Shown here: in pieces, positions 37,644 through 49,039 of the stretch
Layout: every line of letters begins with the position of its first letter
How positions within the stretch are numbered: the stretch's first letter is position 1
Assembly: GCA_031291295.1 (NCBI GenBank)
Contig: JARLJI010000260.1
Span: 248,001-312,000 of the forward strand
DNA from: Rhodoferax sp.
Lineage (GTDB): Bacteria > Pseudomonadota > Gammaproteobacteria > Burkholderiales > Burkholderiaceae_C
Length of the DNA: 64,000 nt
Reading direction: 5' to 3'
Notes under the pieces: model-generated
Databases searched by the model: none
What the model was told of the DNA's origin: nothing
The model's input: the letters and a program-made list of their open reading frames with translations, nothing else
Position numbers and translations under genes: made by a program

Positions 37644-38249
37644 ATGATCAAACTGTTTGTCGGCCTGGGCAACCCCGGCCCCGAATACGAAGCCACGCGG
37701 CACAATGCCGGCTTCTGGTGGATTGAAGCGCTGGCCCGCGAGCTCAAGGTGTCGCTCGTGCCCGACAAAAGCTACCATGCGCGGGTGGCTCGAACCACGC
37801 TCCATGGCCAGCCGCTGTGGCTGCTGGAGCCGCAGACCTTCATGAACCTGTCCGGCAAATCCGTGGCGGCGCTGGCGCGCTTCTTCAAGATCCAGCCCGA
37901 CGAAATCCTGGTGGTGCACGACGAACTCGATCTCATGCCAGGCCAGGTCAAGCTGAAACTGGGCGGCAGCCATGCGGGCCACAACGGCCTGCGCGATATC
38001 CATGCGCAACTGGGTTCGGCCGACTACTGGCGGCTGCGCCTGGGCATCGGACACCCCGGCGTGAAGGCCGAAGTCATCAACTGGGTTCTGAAGAAGCCCT
38101 CGCCCGAGCAGCGCGCCGCCATCGAGGACGGCATCAGCCGCACCCTGAAGGCCGTGCCGCACCTGGTCGCCGGCGAAATGGAGAAGGCGACCCTGATCGT
38201 GCACACCAGCAAGCCGCCGCGCCCCAAACCACCGCGGCCCGAGGCTTGA
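37644..38249 (+). CDS. pth: Peptidyl-tRNA hydrolase
   Basis: A 201-residue Pth, recycling peptidyl-tRNA. Conserved are [19 protein letters not shown] (with the catalytic His), FMNLSGKSV, and [11 protein letters not shown]. The C-terminus is a short basic, Pro-rich tail. It follows the rplY terminator, so it has its own promoter or depends on read-through. Confidence 0.95.
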   Translation: MIKLFVGLGNPGPEYEATRHNAGFWWIEALARELKVSLVPDKSYHARVARTTLHGQPLWLLEPQTFMNLSGKSVAALARFFKIQPDEILVVHDELDLMPGQVKLKLGGSHAGHNGLRDIHAQLGSADYWRLRLGIGHPGVKAEVINWVLKKPSPEQRAAIEDGISRTLKAVPHLVAGEMEKATLIVHTSKPPRPKPPRPEA

Positions 38250-38261
38250 CGGATCGGTGTC

Positions 38262-39560
<1,299 letters not shown>

Positions 39561-39564
<4 letters not shown>

Positions 39565-40436
39565 ACGCCCCCGCCATCACTAGCGCCGTGGCGTTGAGGA
39601 TGCCGGGCTTCTGGCGCCGCGCGCTCAAGCATCGCAGCTTCGCCATCGGCGCCGTGCTGACGCTGGCGCTGCTGCTGGCCGCCGCGCTGTCGCTAATATG
39701 GACGCCGTGGTCGCCCTACGACGTGGACATGGCCGCCAGGCTCCAGCCGCCGTCCCCCGCCCATTGGCTCGGCACCGACACCTATGGCCGCGACGTGGTC
39801 TCGCTGCTGCTGGTCGGCGCACGCGCGTCCATCCTGGTCGGCGTGATCGCGGTCGGCATCGGCCTCACAGTCGGCACGGCGCTCGGCCTGCTCGCCGCCG
39901 CGCGGCGCGGCTGGGTCGAGGAAGCCATCATGCGGTTCACCGATTTCTCGATGGCCTTTCCCGCGATCCTGTCGGCCATCATGCTGACGGCGGTGTTCGG
40001 CGCCGGCATCTTCAACGCCATCGTCGCGATTGGCATCTACAACATCCCGACCTTCGCGCGCATCACGCGCGCCTCGGCCAATGCGATCTGGTCGCGCGAG
40101 TACGTGACGGCCGCGCGCGCGTGCGGCAAGGGCCCGTTCGCGATCACGATGCAGCACGTGCTGCCGAATGTCTCGGCGGTGCTGATCGTGCAGATCACCA
40201 TCCGCTTCGCCATCGCGATCCTGGCCGAGGCCGCCCTGTCCTACCTGGGCCTGGGCACGCAGCCGCCGCAGCCCTCATGGGGCCGCATGCTCAGCGAGGC
40301 GCAGACCATGATGTTTCAGGCGCCGCTGCTGGCGGTGTGGCCCGGCATGGCGATCGCCTTTGCAGTGCTGGGCCTGAACTTGCTCGGCGACGGGCTGCGT
40401 GACCTGCTCGACCCGCGCCTCGCACGGGCCCGGTAA
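39561..40436 (+). CDS. Dipeptide/oligopeptide ABC transporter permease, DppC type
   Basis: A 291-residue partner permease. The DppC hallmark AHWLGTDTYGRDV and the EAA loop YVTAARACGKGPFAIT are present, with about six membrane helices. The start ATG at 39561 overlaps the stop of the first permease; a longer reading from 39093 is a shadow of that gene's frame. It lies five bases before the first ATPase gene. Confidence 0.93.
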
Positions 40437-40441
40437 GCGAT

Positions 40442-41428
40442 ATGGCACTTCTCGAAGTCAATGATCTCCACGTCCAGCTGCAAACGCAGCGCGGTCCCGC
40501 CGAGGCCGTGCGCGGCATCGCGTTTTCGCTCGAACGCGGCGAGACGATGGGCATCGTCGGCGAGTCCGGTTGCGGCAAGTCGATCACGGTGCAGTCGCTG
40601 ATAGGCCTGCTGCCGCCCTCTGCGAAAGTGACGGGCAGCATCCACTTCGACGGCACCGAGCTCGTGGATTTGCCCGAGCGCGCCATGTGCGAGATCCGCG
40701 GCAACCGCATCGGCATGATCTTCCAGGAGCCGATGACGGCGCTGAACCCGGTGCACACGATCGCACGCCAGGTTGGGGAGCCGCTGCGGCTGCATCGCGG
40801 CCTCACGGGCGCCGCAGCACGCAAGCAAGTGCTGGCGCTGCTGGAACGCGTCGGCCTGCCCGATGCGGCGTCGCGCCTGGACGCCTACCCGCACCAGTTT
40901 TCGGGCGGCCAGCGCCAGCGCATCGGCATCGCGATGGCGCTGGCCTGCGGACCCGACCTCCTGATCGCCGACGAACCCACGACCGCGCTCGACGTCACCA
41001 TCCAGAAGCAGATCCTCGACCTGATCGGGGGCCTGGTCGCGGAGCGTGGCATGGCGCTGATCCTGATCTCGCACGACCTCGGCGTGATCGCACAAAGCGT
41101 GTCGAAAATGCTGGTGATGTACGGCGGCAGCGTGGTCGAGAGCGGACCGACGACAGCCGTGTTTGCGCAGCAGGCCCATCCCTACACCCGGGGCCTGTTC
41201 GCCGCGCGGCCCGCGCTCGGTGCGCCGCGCGGCGGGCGGCTCGCCACCATCGCCGGCAGCGTGCCCGAGCTGGTCGACCTGCCAGCGGGCTGTCCGTTCG
41301 CAGGCCGGTGCAGCTTCACCGCAGGTGCCTGCTACAGCACGCGCCCGCCGGCCACCATGCTGGCGCACGGGCATGAAGTACGCTGCATCCGCCTTGAAGA
41401 GATCGCTGCCGGGAACGTGCCCGCATGA
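40442..41428 (+). CDS. Dipeptide ABC transporter ATPase, DppD type
   Basis: A 328-residue ABC ATPase with Walker A GESGCGKS, signature FSGGQRQR, Walker B LLIADEPTTALD and switch His in LISHDLG. The C-terminal oligopeptide-type Cys region (CPFAGRCSFTAGAC) matches the DppD/OppD extension that binds an iron-sulfur cluster in some members. It overlaps the next ATPase gene by four bases. Confidence 0.93.
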   Translation: MALLEVNDLHVQLQTQRGPAEAVRGIAFSLERGETMGIVGESGCGKSITVQSLIGLLPPSAKVTGSIHFDGTELVDLPERAMCEIRGNRIGMIFQEPMTALNPVHTIARQVGEPLRLHRGLTGAAARKQVLALLERVGLPDAASRLDAYPHQFSGGQRQRIGIAMALACGPDLLIADEPTTALDVTIQKQILDLIGGLVAERGMALILISHDLGVIAQSVSKMLVMYGGSVVESGPTTAVFAQQAHPYTRGLFAARPALGAPRGGRLATIAGSVPELVDLPAGCPFAGRCSFTAGACYSTRPPATMLAHGHEVRCIRLEEIAAGNVPA

Positions 41429-42312
41429 GCACCGATACTATCAATCCTATAGCTGCCGATGAAGATGCAGTAAGGGCTGCAGGCCGATTTGATTCAAATT
41501 TTCAGGAGGTGCCGCTGCTCGAGGTCCGGGACCTCGTGCGCCACTACGTGTTGCCGCGCGAGAAGCTGTTCTCGGCGCCGGCGCAAGTGCACGCACTGAA
41601 CGGCGTGAGCTTCAGCGTGCAGCCCGGCCGCAGCCTGGGCATCGTCGGCGAATCGGGCTCGGGCAAGTCGACCCTCGCGCGGCTCGTGATGGCGCTCGAT
41701 GTGCCGACGTCCGGCAGCGTGCGGCTGCTCGGCCGTGACCTGCAGGCGCTACCCAAGGCCGAACTGCGCGCGGCGCGGCGCGACATGCAGATGGTGTTCC
41801 AGGACCCTTACGGCTCCCTCGACCCGCGCCAGAGCGTGGCGCGCATCGTGGCCGAGCCGCTCCAGGCGCTGGCCGAAACTACGCGCGCCGAGCAGCGCGA
41901 GCGCGCCGGCGAATCGCTCGCGGCCGTGGGCCTGCGCGCCAGCGACATGGACAAGTACCCGCACGAATTCTCGGGCGGCCAGCGCCAGCGCATCGCGATC
42001 GCGCGCGCGCTGATCACGCGGCCCAGGCTGATCGTGGCCGACGAGCCGGTGAGCGCGCTCGACGTCTCGGTGCAAGCCCAGGTGCTGAACCTGATGCAGG
42101 ACCTGCAGCAGGCGTTCGGCATCAGCTACCTGCTGATCAGCCACGACCTCGCGGTGGTGAACCACCTGTGCGACGAGGTTTGCGTGCTGCATCGCGGCGT
42201 GATTGTCGAGCGCGGCACGCCGCAGCGGCTCTTTGCGCATGCCGAGCACCCCTACACGCAGGCCCTGCTGGCGGCCGTGCCGCGTGCCGAACCCGCCGCC
42301 GCTCGCACGTGA
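41425..42312 (+). CDS. Dipeptide ABC transporter ATPase, DppF type
   Basis: A 295-residue ABC ATPase with Walker A GESGSGKS, signature FSGGQRQR, Walker B LIVADEPVSALD. The N-terminal 30 residues before the conserved LLEVRDLVRHYVL are atypical: residues 9-21 are encoded by a copy of the dispersed repeat. It lies before the gene for the binding protein, with about 90 bases between. Confidence 0.93.
   Translation: MSTDTINPIAADEDAVRAAGRFDSNFQEVPLLEVRDLVRHYVLPREKLFSAPAQVHALNGVSFSVQPGRSLGIVGESGSGKSTLARLVMALDVPTSGSVRLLGRDLQALPKAELRAARRDMQMVFQDPYGSLDPRQSVARIVAEPLQALAETTRAEQRERAGESLAAVGLRASDMDKYPHEFSGGQRQRIAIARALITRPRLIVADEPVSALDVSVQAQVLNLMQDLQQAFGISYLLISHDLAVVNHLCDEVCVLHRGVIVERGTPQRLFAHAEHPYTQALLAAVPRAEPAAART
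41447..41486 (+). repeat. Dispersed repeat, copy at the start of the DppF-type gene
   Basis: Begins CTATAGCTGCCG and ends GTAAGGGCTGCAGGCC. ATA-GCT reads Ile9-Ala10, the same frame as in lolB. It adds a non-conserved leader to an otherwise standard ATPase. Confidence 0.7.
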
Positions 42313-42403
42313 CGGGGGATTGCCCTCACGCGCGCGCCTTGCGCATGATGTATCGTTGTGTTTCCTGTCCCGCTGTTCCCAGCCTTTCCCTGGAGCCTTG
42401 AGC

Positions 42404-43897
42404 ATGTTGAAACGCCGCACCCTTTTGACCACCGCCGCACTTGCCACCATGCCGCTCGCGCTGCCACACACGGCGCTGGCGCAGGGCCGCAAGGATTCCA
42501 TCGTGATCGGCATGGCGCTTGAGCCGCCGGGGCTGGACCCGACCGCCGGCGCGGCTTCGGCGATTGCCGAGATCGTGCAATACAACATCCTGGAGACGCT
42601 GACCAGGATCAACGCCGACGGCAGCGTCGCACCGCTGCTGGCGGAGAGCTGGGAAGTCTCGCCCGACCTCAAGACCTATACCTTCAAGCTGCGCCGCGGC
42701 GTGAAGTTCCAGAACGGCGAGCCGTTCAACGCCCAGAGCGTCAAGTTCTCGTTCGAGCGCGCCGGCGGCGACAAGAGCACCAACAAGGACAAGCGCACCT
42801 TCGCGAACCTGAGCACCCATCCGGTCGACGACTACACCGTGGTGCTGCTCAACAAGGAGATCGATCCCGACCTGCCGTTCCTGCTCGGCCAGGCAACCGC
42901 GGTGATCGTCGAGCCCAAGAGCGCCGACACCAACGCTACCCAGCCGGTCGGCACCGGCCCCTACAAGCTGGACAGCTGGGCCAAGGGCTCGTCGCTCACC
43001 CTCGTCAAGTGGGACGGCTTCCGCAACCCCGGCCAGGCCAGGCTCAGGAAGGCCACGTTCCGCTTCATCTCCGATGTGGCCGCGCAGGCCGCGGCGCTGC
43101 TGGCGGGCGACGTCGACGCATTTCCGCGCATCGGCACGCGTGTGGTGCCGCAGTTCAGGAACAACCCGCAGTTCCAGGTGATCATCGGCGGCTCGCGCGC
43201 CAAGACCATCCTGGCAATCAACAACAAACACAAGCCGCTCGACGACGTGCGCGTGCGCCGTGCGATCCTCGCCGCGATCGACCGCAAGGCGGTGATCGAG
43301 GGCGCGGCCGACGGCTTTGGCGTGCCGATCGGCAGCCATTACGTGCCCGGCGCGGCCGGCTACGTGGACACGACCGGCATCAACCCGTTCGACCCCGCCA
43401 AGGCGAAAAAACTGCTGGCCGAGGCGGGCGTCAAACTACCGCTCGAGCTCACGATGACGCTGCCGCCACCGCCTTACGCGCGCCAGGGCGGCGAGGTGAT
43501 CGTGGCCGAACTCGCCAAGATCGGCATCGTGGTCAAAACGCAGAACGTCGAATGGGCGCAGTGGCTGAGCTCCACCTATGGCGGCCCCCACAACTACGAC
43601 CTGACCATCGTCTCGCACGTCGAGCCCTTCGATCTGGGCAACTACACCAAGCCCGACTACTACTGGGGCTACCAGTCGAAGGCCTTCGACACGCTCTACG
43701 ACAAGATCAAGACCACCGCCAATACCGCCGAGCGCAACAAGCTGCTGGGCGATGCGCAGAAGATGCTGGCCGTGGATGCGGCCAACGGCTTCCTCTACCA
43801 GCCGCAGTTCCCGACCATCGCCAAAAAGGGCGTGAAGGGCTTGTGGAAAGACATGCCGATTTTCGTGAACGACGTCTCGGCGCTGAGCTGGTCGTGA
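42404..43897 (+). CDS. Periplasmic peptide-binding protein of the ABC transporter
   Basis: A 497-residue family-5 solute-binding protein. The leader has a twin-arginine-like KRRTLLTT before a hydrophobic stretch ending HTALAQ, so Tat export is possible. The mature part shows WEVSPDLKTYTFKLRRGVKFQNGEPF, diagnostic of the family. The ATG at 42404 follows TGGAG; a longer in-frame reading from 42203 overlaps the ATPase gene and is rejected. Substrate is probably a small peptide or amide, given the amidase next door. Confidence 0.93.
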   Translation: MLKRRTLLTTAALATMPLALPHTALAQGRKDSIVIGMALEPPGLDPTAGAASAIAEIVQYNILETLTRINADGSVAPLLAESWEVSPDLKTYTFKLRRGVKFQNGEPFNAQSVKFSFERAGGDKSTNKDKRTFANLSTHPVDDYTVVLLNKEIDPDLPFLLGQATAVIVEPKSADTNATQPVGTGPYKLDSWAKGSSLTLVKWDGFRNPGQARLRKATFRFISDVAAQAAALLAGDVDAFPRIGTRVVPQFRNNPQFQVIIGGSRAKTILAINNKHKPLDDVRVRRAILAAIDRKAVIEGAADGFGVPIGSHYVPGAAGYVDTTGINPFDPAKAKKLLAEAGVKLPLELTMTLPPPPYARQGGEVIVAELAKIGIVVKTQNVEWAQWLSSTYGGPHNYDLTIVSHVEPFDLGNYTKPDYYWGYQSKAFDTLYDKIKTTANTAERNKLLGDAQKMLAVDAANGFLYQPQFPTIAKKGVKGLWKDMPIFVNDVSALSWS

Positions 43898-43943
43898 ACG
43901 CGCCGGGCCGGGCCGCCCCACAGTGCCGAACGCTGGAGCTGAC

Positions 43944-45347
43944 ATGACTGCGCTGTGCGACCTGTCTGCCCGGGAGCTCGCCACCGCGTACCGCGAACGC
44001 AGACTCTCCCCGGTTGAGGTCGTGCAGGCGGTGCTGGCGCACATCGAGCGGTGGGAGCCGCACCTGCACGCCACCTACCTGCTGCGCCCCGAGGCGACGC
44101 TGGCGCAGGCACGCACGTCCGAGGCCCGCTGGCACCGCGGCGAGCCCTGCGGTGCGCTCGACGGCGTGCCCGTCACGATCAAGGAAAACATCGCCACGCG
44201 CGGCGACCCGATGCCGTCCGGTACCGCGGCGGTCGAACTCAGGGCCGCGACGGCCGATGCCCCGCCCGCGGCGCGCCTGCGCGAAGCCGGCGCGGTCATC
44301 GTCTGCAAGACCACCATGCCCGACTACGGCATGCTGTCCTCGGGCCTGTCGAGCTTTCACCCGCTCGCGCGCAATCCGTGGGACCTGCGCAAGACGCCGG
44401 GCGGCTCCAGCGCCGGCGCTGGCGCCGCGGCTGCGGCCGGCTACGGGCCGCTGCACATCGGCACCGACATCGGCGGTTCGCTGCGCCTGCCAGCCGCCTG
44501 GTGCGGCATCTTCACGCTCAAGCCCAGCCTAGGGCGCATCCCGATCGACCCGCCCTACATGGGTCGGGCGGCGGGGCCGATGACACGCACCTTGATGGAC
44601 GCCGCGCTGATGATGCAGGTGCTGGCACAACCCGACGCACGCGACAGCATGAGCCTGCCGGCCCAGGACATCGCGTGGGGGTCTGCCGATGTGGCCGCCG
44701 AGCGGCTGCGCGGCGTGCGCATCGGCCTGCTGCCGGACGCCGGCTGCGGCCTGCCGGTCGAGCCCGAAATCCGGGCAGCGGTGGCGCATGCGGCGCACCT
44801 GTTCGAGCAGGCCGGCGCCATCGTGGAGCCGATGCAGCCCTTCATGTCGCAGGCCATGCTGGACGGCATGGATCACCTGTGGCGCATGCGCTCGCTGACC
44901 GACCTGAACGCCCTGCCCCCCGCGCAGCGCGCCAGGGTGCTGCCCTACATCCTGCAATGGGCCGAGAGCGCCGCGGGCTTCAGCGGCGAACACGTGTTCC
45001 GCGCCTTCAGCCAGTTCCATGCGACGCGGGCCGCCACAGTGGCCGCCTGCACAAGGTACGACTACGTGATCTCGCCCGTGTCGCCCAACATGCCGGCGCC
45101 CGCCGAAGACCCCTCGCCCACCAACGACCCGCTGCGCCCGCTCGAGCACATCGGCTTTACGGTGCCTTTCAACATGTCGGAGCAGCCCGCCGCGTCGATC
45201 AACTGCGGCTACAGCGCCGATGGCCTGCCGATCGGCCTGCAGATCGCCGGGCAGCGTTTTGATGACCTGGGCGTGCTGCAGGTCGCGCGCGCATTCGAGC
45301 TGATTCGGGGCGCGCAGCGGGCCTGGCCAGAGCCGCCCACGGCCTGA
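43944..45347 (+). CDS. Amidase of the GatA/amidase-signature family
   Basis: A 467-residue amidase with the Ser-Ser-Lys catalytic triad: Lys in VTIKENIA, the cis-Ser in TPGGSSAGAG, and the nucleophile Ser in GTDIGGSLRLPA. The ATG at 43944 is preceded by GGAG. It lies 46 bases after the transporter's binding protein and is probably co-transcribed, so the imported compound may be an amide or a peptide that it hydrolyses. It is not a GatA of the tRNA amidotransferase, as no gatB or gatC is near. Confidence 0.9.
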   Translation: MTALCDLSARELATAYRERRLSPVEVVQAVLAHIERWEPHLHATYLLRPEATLAQARTSEARWHRGEPCGALDGVPVTIKENIATRGDPMPSGTAAVELRAATADAPPAARLREAGAVIVCKTTMPDYGMLSSGLSSFHPLARNPWDLRKTPGGSSAGAGAAAAAGYGPLHIGTDIGGSLRLPAAWCGIFTLKPSLGRIPIDPPYMGRAAGPMTRTLMDAALMMQVLAQPDARDSMSLPAQDIAWGSADVAAERLRGVRIGLLPDAGCGLPVEPEIRAAVAHAAHLFEQAGAIVEPMQPFMSQAMLDGMDHLWRMRSLTDLNALPPAQRARVLPYILQWAESAAGFSGEHVFRAFSQFHATRAATVAACTRYDYVISPVSPNMPAPAEDPSPTNDPLRPLEHIGFTVPFNMSEQPAASINCGYSADGLPIGLQIAGQRFDDLGVLQVARAFELIRGAQRAWPEPPTA

Positions 45348-45354
45348 GAGGAGG

Positions 45355-46020
45355 TCAGGTTGATTCGGCCTGGGCCAGTTTGGCCTGGTCGTACACGGGC
45401 TGCGCCGGCATATCGGCCAGGTGCTGCGTGTCGGCCCAGCTGATGATGTCGATCGCGTCGCCCTGCATGTGCACGCGGTTCAATCCGCCGTTGGGGATCT
45501 CGCTCTGGCGCGGTCCGCCCAGCGGCAAGGCGCGCGCCGTGCGGTAAATCATGTCCAGCACACCGCCGTGCGTCACCACCACCAGGGTTTGCTCGCGGTG
45601 CGCGGCCACCAGCTGGCGTATGGCGTTCATCACCCGGGCATGAAACTGCAGGGTGCTCTCGCCGCCCGGAATCGCATAGTCCGCCTGAAATTGCACCCAT
45701 CGCGCCCAGACATCCGGGTGCTGCGCACGGATGTCGTCCGCCCGCATCCCCTCCACCATGCCGAAACTCTGCTCGCGCAGGCCGCTATCGGCGAGGCTCT
45801 GCAAGTCCAGTTGCCGCTCGGTCGGCAACGCGGTTTGCCGGGCGCGCTGCAGGTCGCTGCACACCAGGTGATGCACCGACTCACTCGCCAGGCGCAGCGC
45901 CAGCCGGCGCGCCTGCTCATGCCCCACGGCGTTCAGCGGTGCATCCAGCTGCCCCTGGAACCGCAGCTCGCGGTTCCAGTCGGTCTCGCCGTGGCGGATG
46001 AGAATGAGTTCGGTCGTCAA
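45355..46020 (-). CDS. Histidine phosphatase family protein
   Basis: A 221-residue phosphoglycerate-mutase-like phosphatase with the catalytic LILIRHGETDWN and the second catalytic VVVTHGGVLD. I assign the start to TTG at 46020, overlapping the stop of the universal stress gene (TTGA); upstream in-frame codons belong to that gene's other frame. It is convergent with the amidase gene, seven bases apart. The substrate is unknown. Confidence 0.88.
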   Translation of the reverse strand: MTTELILIRHGETDWNRELRFQGQLDAPLNAVGHEQARRLALRLASESVHHLVCSDLQRARQTALPTERQLDLQSLADSGLREQSFGMVEGMRADDIRAQHPDVWARWVQFQADYAIPGGESTLQFHARVMNAIRQLVAAHREQTLVVVTHGGVLDMIYRTARALPLGGPRQSEIPNGGLNRVHMQGDAIDIISWADTQHLADMPAQPVYDQAKLAQAEST

Positions 46021-46460
46021 GTGGTGGCGTCCTCGTCGGGCTTGACGATCAGCACCGGCACCCTGGCGGCATGCAGCACCGCCTGCGATACCGAGCCCAG
46101 CAGCGCGCTGCGCAGGCTGCCCTTGCCGTGGGAGCCCATCAGCACCATGTCGCAACCGAACCGCTCGACGATATCGATGATGGTGTGTCCCGGATCCCCC
46201 GAGGCGACTTCGCATTCATAGACCACGCCCGCCTGCTTGAGCAGCGCCTCGGCGCCTTTCAGCAAATACGCGCCGGCCCCTTCGCTCACGTTTTCGAGCA
46301 CCTGTGGATCGGGCGCCATCACCATCTCGTACAGCGACACCGGGTCCTGCACGTTGGCCAGCACCATGTCGGCCTGCAGGCCTTTTCGAGTCAGCTCAAT
46401 CGCAAAACGAACCGCCTTGAGCGACATTTCGGATCCATCCACGGGCAGCAAAATTTTCAT
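46017..46460 (-). CDS. Universal stress protein UspA family
   Basis: A 147-residue UspA-fold protein. The start MKILLPVDGSEMS is conserved, and the ATP-binding motif G-2x-G-9x-GS reads GSHGKGSLRSALLGSVS, so it is of the nucleotide-binding class. A GGAGA site precedes the chosen ATG; nine extra upstream codons are unlikely. It overlaps the phosphatase gene. Confidence 0.92.
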   Translation of the reverse strand: MKILLPVDGSEMSLKAVRFAIELTRKGLQADMVLANVQDPVSLYEMVMAPDPQVLENVSEGAGAYLLKGAEALLKQAGVVYECEVASGDPGHTIIDIVERFGCDMVLMGSHGKGSLRSALLGSVSQAVLHAARVPVLIVKPDEDATT

Positions 46461-46557
46461 TGACCATTCTCCAGTATCAAAGCTCACTCAAACAGCTTCA
46501 AGTGTAGGACCTAAGCGCGTGCGACCGTGCGGGCGCGACGCCGTCAGTTGATGTACC

Positions 46558-47058
46558 TCACTCGCCCGCAGCGCTGCGCACCTTGTTCATCAGGCGCTCC
46601 AGCACCACGGGCGAGACGAACTTGTTCACTTCACCGCCGAGCGAGGCAATCTCGCGCACAAAGGTGCTGGAAATAAACTGGTACTTGTCGCTGGGCGTGA
46701 GAAACACCGTCTCCACGTCGGGCATCAGGCTGCGGTTCATGCCGGCGAGCTGGAATTCGTAGTCGAAGTCGGTCACGGCGCGCAGGCCACGCACCATGGC
46801 CTTGCCACCTCTCGCCACCACAAAATCGCGCAGCAGGCCGGAGAAGCTCTCGACGCTCACCTGCGGGTAAATCTTGACGGCCTCGCGCACCATGGCGATA
46901 CGCTCGTCCAGGCTGAACAGCGCCTTCTTGTGATGCCCCGCCGCCACGGCCACGATCACGCGGTCGAACAGCTGGGTGGCCCGACGCACCACGTCTTCGT
47001 GGCCCAGCGTCATGGGATCAAAGGTGCCGGGGTAAACGGCGGTCACGTTCAGGGCCAT
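46558..47058 (-). CDS. coaD: Phosphopantetheine adenylyltransferase
   Basis: A 166-residue CoaD, the penultimate enzyme of coenzyme A synthesis. The nucleotidyltransferase motif reads [15 protein letters not shown] (TxGH) and the second ISSTFVRE. The ATG at 47058 (MALNVTAV) matches the family; the upstream in-frame extension is basic and unsupported. It follows rsmD, as commonly found. Confidence 0.95.
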   Translation of the reverse strand: MALNVTAVYPGTFDPMTLGHEDVVRRATQLFDRVIVAVAAGHHKKALFSLDERIAMVREAVKIYPQVSVESFSGLLRDFVVARGGKAMVRGLRAVTDFDYEFQLAGMNRSLMPDVETVFLTPSDKYQFISSTFVREIASLGGEVNKFVSPVVLERLMNKVRSAAGE

Positions 47059-47117
47059 GGTGTGCTTCTCCTCGCGTTGTTCGCCCTGCGGCGTGGGCCG
47101 ATGTCTCTCTCGCCTCA

Positions 47118-47696
47118 TTATGCAGTCGCGCACGCCAGGGGTTTGAGCAGGTGCGCGTGAACCGCGCCGGCCCTCAGGTGGCGATGCACGGCCAGCCCGA
47201 AACCCGCCAGCCTTTCATCGCTCCAGGCCGAGGGCGCCTCCAGGTACACGTAGCCGTCATGGGCCACGGCATGGGCTGCGGCTTGCAGCGCGGCCTCGAA
47301 CAGGCCCGCATCAAAAGGCGGGTCGAGAAACACCACGTCCATGCTGGCGGGGGCCAGCTGTCTCAGCGCCGCAATGCCATCGCCGCGCTCAATCTGCGTC
47401 GCGCTGGCCTGCAGCTTGAGCTGGATGGCCTTGAGCTGCGCCACCAGGGCGCCGTCCTGCTCCAGCAGGCGCACCTGTGCCGCGCCACGCGATGCGGCCT
47501 CGAAGCCCAGGGCCCCGGTGCCGGCAAAGACATCGATGCAGCGCCAGCCGCTCAGGTCCTGTCCAAGCCAGTTGAACAGCGTCTCGCGCACGCGATCGGG
47601 CGTCGGGCGCAGGCCGGGCTTGTTGGCCACCGGCAGCCGGGTGCGTTTCCACTGGCCGCCGATCAGGCGCACTTCGCCGCCATGGGCCTTCTTCAC
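47118..47696 (-). CDS. rsmD: 16S rRNA (guanine966-N2)-methyltransferase
   Basis: A 192-residue Rsm[17 protein letters not shown], the SAM-binding [17 protein letters not shown] and the catalytic VFLDPPFD are all present (the family usually reads DPPY/F). It overlaps the upstream M16 peptidase gene by four bases and precedes coaD. Confidence 0.95.
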   Translation of the reverse strand: MKKAHGGEVRLIGGQWKRTRLPVANKPGLRPTPDRVRETLFNWLGQDLSGWRCIDVFAGTGALGFEAASRGAAQVRLLEQDGALVAQLKAIQLKLQASATQIERGDGIAALRQLAPASMDVVFLDPPFDAGLFEAALQAAAHAVAHDGYVYLEAPSAWSDERLAGFGLAVHRHLRAGAVHAHLLKPLACATA

Positions 47697-49039
47697 TTCA
47701 CACCCCCGACCACCACGGTCACCATCCGGTCCAGCTGCAGCTTGCGCGCGAAGGCCGCCTTGATGTCGGCCACCGTCACCTTTTGCACCTGCTGGGTCCA
47801 GCTGTCGAGGTAATCCAGCGGCAGGTTATTCCAGGCGATGTTCGCGATGTTGCCCAGCAGCTTGCGGTTGCTGTCGATGCGCAGCGCAAAGCCGCCGATC
47901 AGGTTGTCTTTGGCGGCCTTGAGCTCGGCCTCGGTCGGGCCCTCGGCGACAAAGCGCGCCACCACGCCGCGCGCCACCTGCACCGCCTCGTCGGCCTGAT
48001 CCGGCCGGGTTTGCAGGCCGATCGTGAACGCCCCCGCGTGCAGGCCTGGCGCAAAGTAGCTGTACACCGTGTAGCTCAGGGCCCGCTTTTGCCGCACCTC
48101 GCTGGACAGGCGCGACACGAAACCGCCGCCGCCCAGGATGTAGTTGCCCACCGTCAGCGCGAAATAATCCGGGTCGTCACGCTTGAAGCCCGGCTGGCCG
48201 ATCAGCACCTGGGCCTGGGCCGCATCAAACGGGATGCGGATGTCCTCGGCCTTGGCCAGCGGCTGCACCTCGGGAATCGTGGACAGCGGTGCGCACGAGG
48301 TCGTGGCCGGCAGGCGCGAGAGCAGGGTCGTCACCAGCGCGTCGGCCTGCGCCCGCGTGACGGCGCCGACCAGGCTCACCTTGGCACGGCAGGGCACGAT
48401 CAGGCTGGCATACAGGGCCTGCATGTCGGTCACGCTAATGTGCGCGAGCGTGGCCGGCGTCACCTGGTAACCATAGGGGTGGCTGCCGTACACGGCCGCG
48501 GCAAAGGCGCGGCCCGCAACGGTGCCCGGCCGGGTCAGCGCCTCCTTGAGCGAGGCGTCGAGGCGCTGGCGGTTGCGCTCCCACACGGCCTCGGGAAAGG
48601 CCGGCTCGCCGAGCTGGCGCGCCGCAAGCTGCACCGCGCGACCCAGCAGGTCGGGATAGGTCAGCGAGCGCAGCGAGAAGCTCATGCGTTCGCTGCTCGC
48701 ACCGCCATCAAACCCCGCCCCCAGATCTGCCCAGGCATCGCTCAGTGCGTTCTCGTCCAGCGCGGCGTCAGGGCCGCGCGCCAGCACACCGGCGGAGGTC
48801 ATGTCGGCCGTCACGCTGGCCAGCCCGGCCTTGTCGGGAGGGTCGCGGCGGCCACCGGCGTCGAAATCGATCTGCACATCAACCATCGGAATGCCCGGGC
48901 TTTGCGCCAGGTAGACCTGCGCCCCGCTGGGTTGCGTCCAGTACTCGATGGGAATGCCGGCCAGCGCCGGATTTAAACAAAACAGGGTCATAGCCCCCGT
49001 CAACAGCGCACCAGTAGCTATGTTTTTAAGAGCAATCAT
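47693..49039 (-). CDS. M16 peptidase-like protein lacking the zinc motif
   Basis: A 448-residue M16 family protein with a signal peptide (about 27 residues, ending NPALAG). The position of the HxxEH zinc motif reads ASVTADM, so this is the non-catalytic partner of the pair, as in alpha subunits of processing peptidases. The signal peptide is largely encoded by a dispersed repeat. The neighbouring gene supplies the active subunit, and they overlap by four bases. Confidence 0.92.
   Translation of the reverse strand: MIALKNIATGALLTGAMTLFCLNPALAGIPIEYWTQPSGAQVYLAQSPGIPMVDVQIDFDAGGRRDPPDKAGLASVTADMTSAGVLARGPDAALDENALSDAWADLGAGFDGGASSERMSFSLRSLTYPDLLGRAVQLAARQLGEPAFPEAVWERNRQRLDASLKEALTRPGTVAGRAFAAAVYGSHPYGYQVTPATLAHISVTDMQALYASLIVPCRAKVSLVGAVTRAQADALVTTLLSRLPATTSCAPLSTIPEVQPLAKAEDIRIPFDAAQAQVLIGQPGFKRDDPDYFALTVGNYILGGGGFVSRLSSEVRQKRALSYTVYSYFAPGLHAGAFTIGLQTRPDQADEAVQVARGVVARFVAEGPTEAELKAAKDNLIGGFALRIDSNRKLLGNIANIAWNNLPLDYLDSWTQQVQKVTVADIKAAFARKLQLDRMVTVVVGGVK
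48986..49022 (-). repeat. Dispersed repeat, copy in an M16 signal peptide
   Basis: On the minus strand it begins CATAGCTACTGG and ends GGGGGCTATGACC. ATA-GCT reads Ile7-Ala8 and the GGG-GCT end reads Gly-Ala, the same frame as the lolB and DppF copies. Confidence 0.65.
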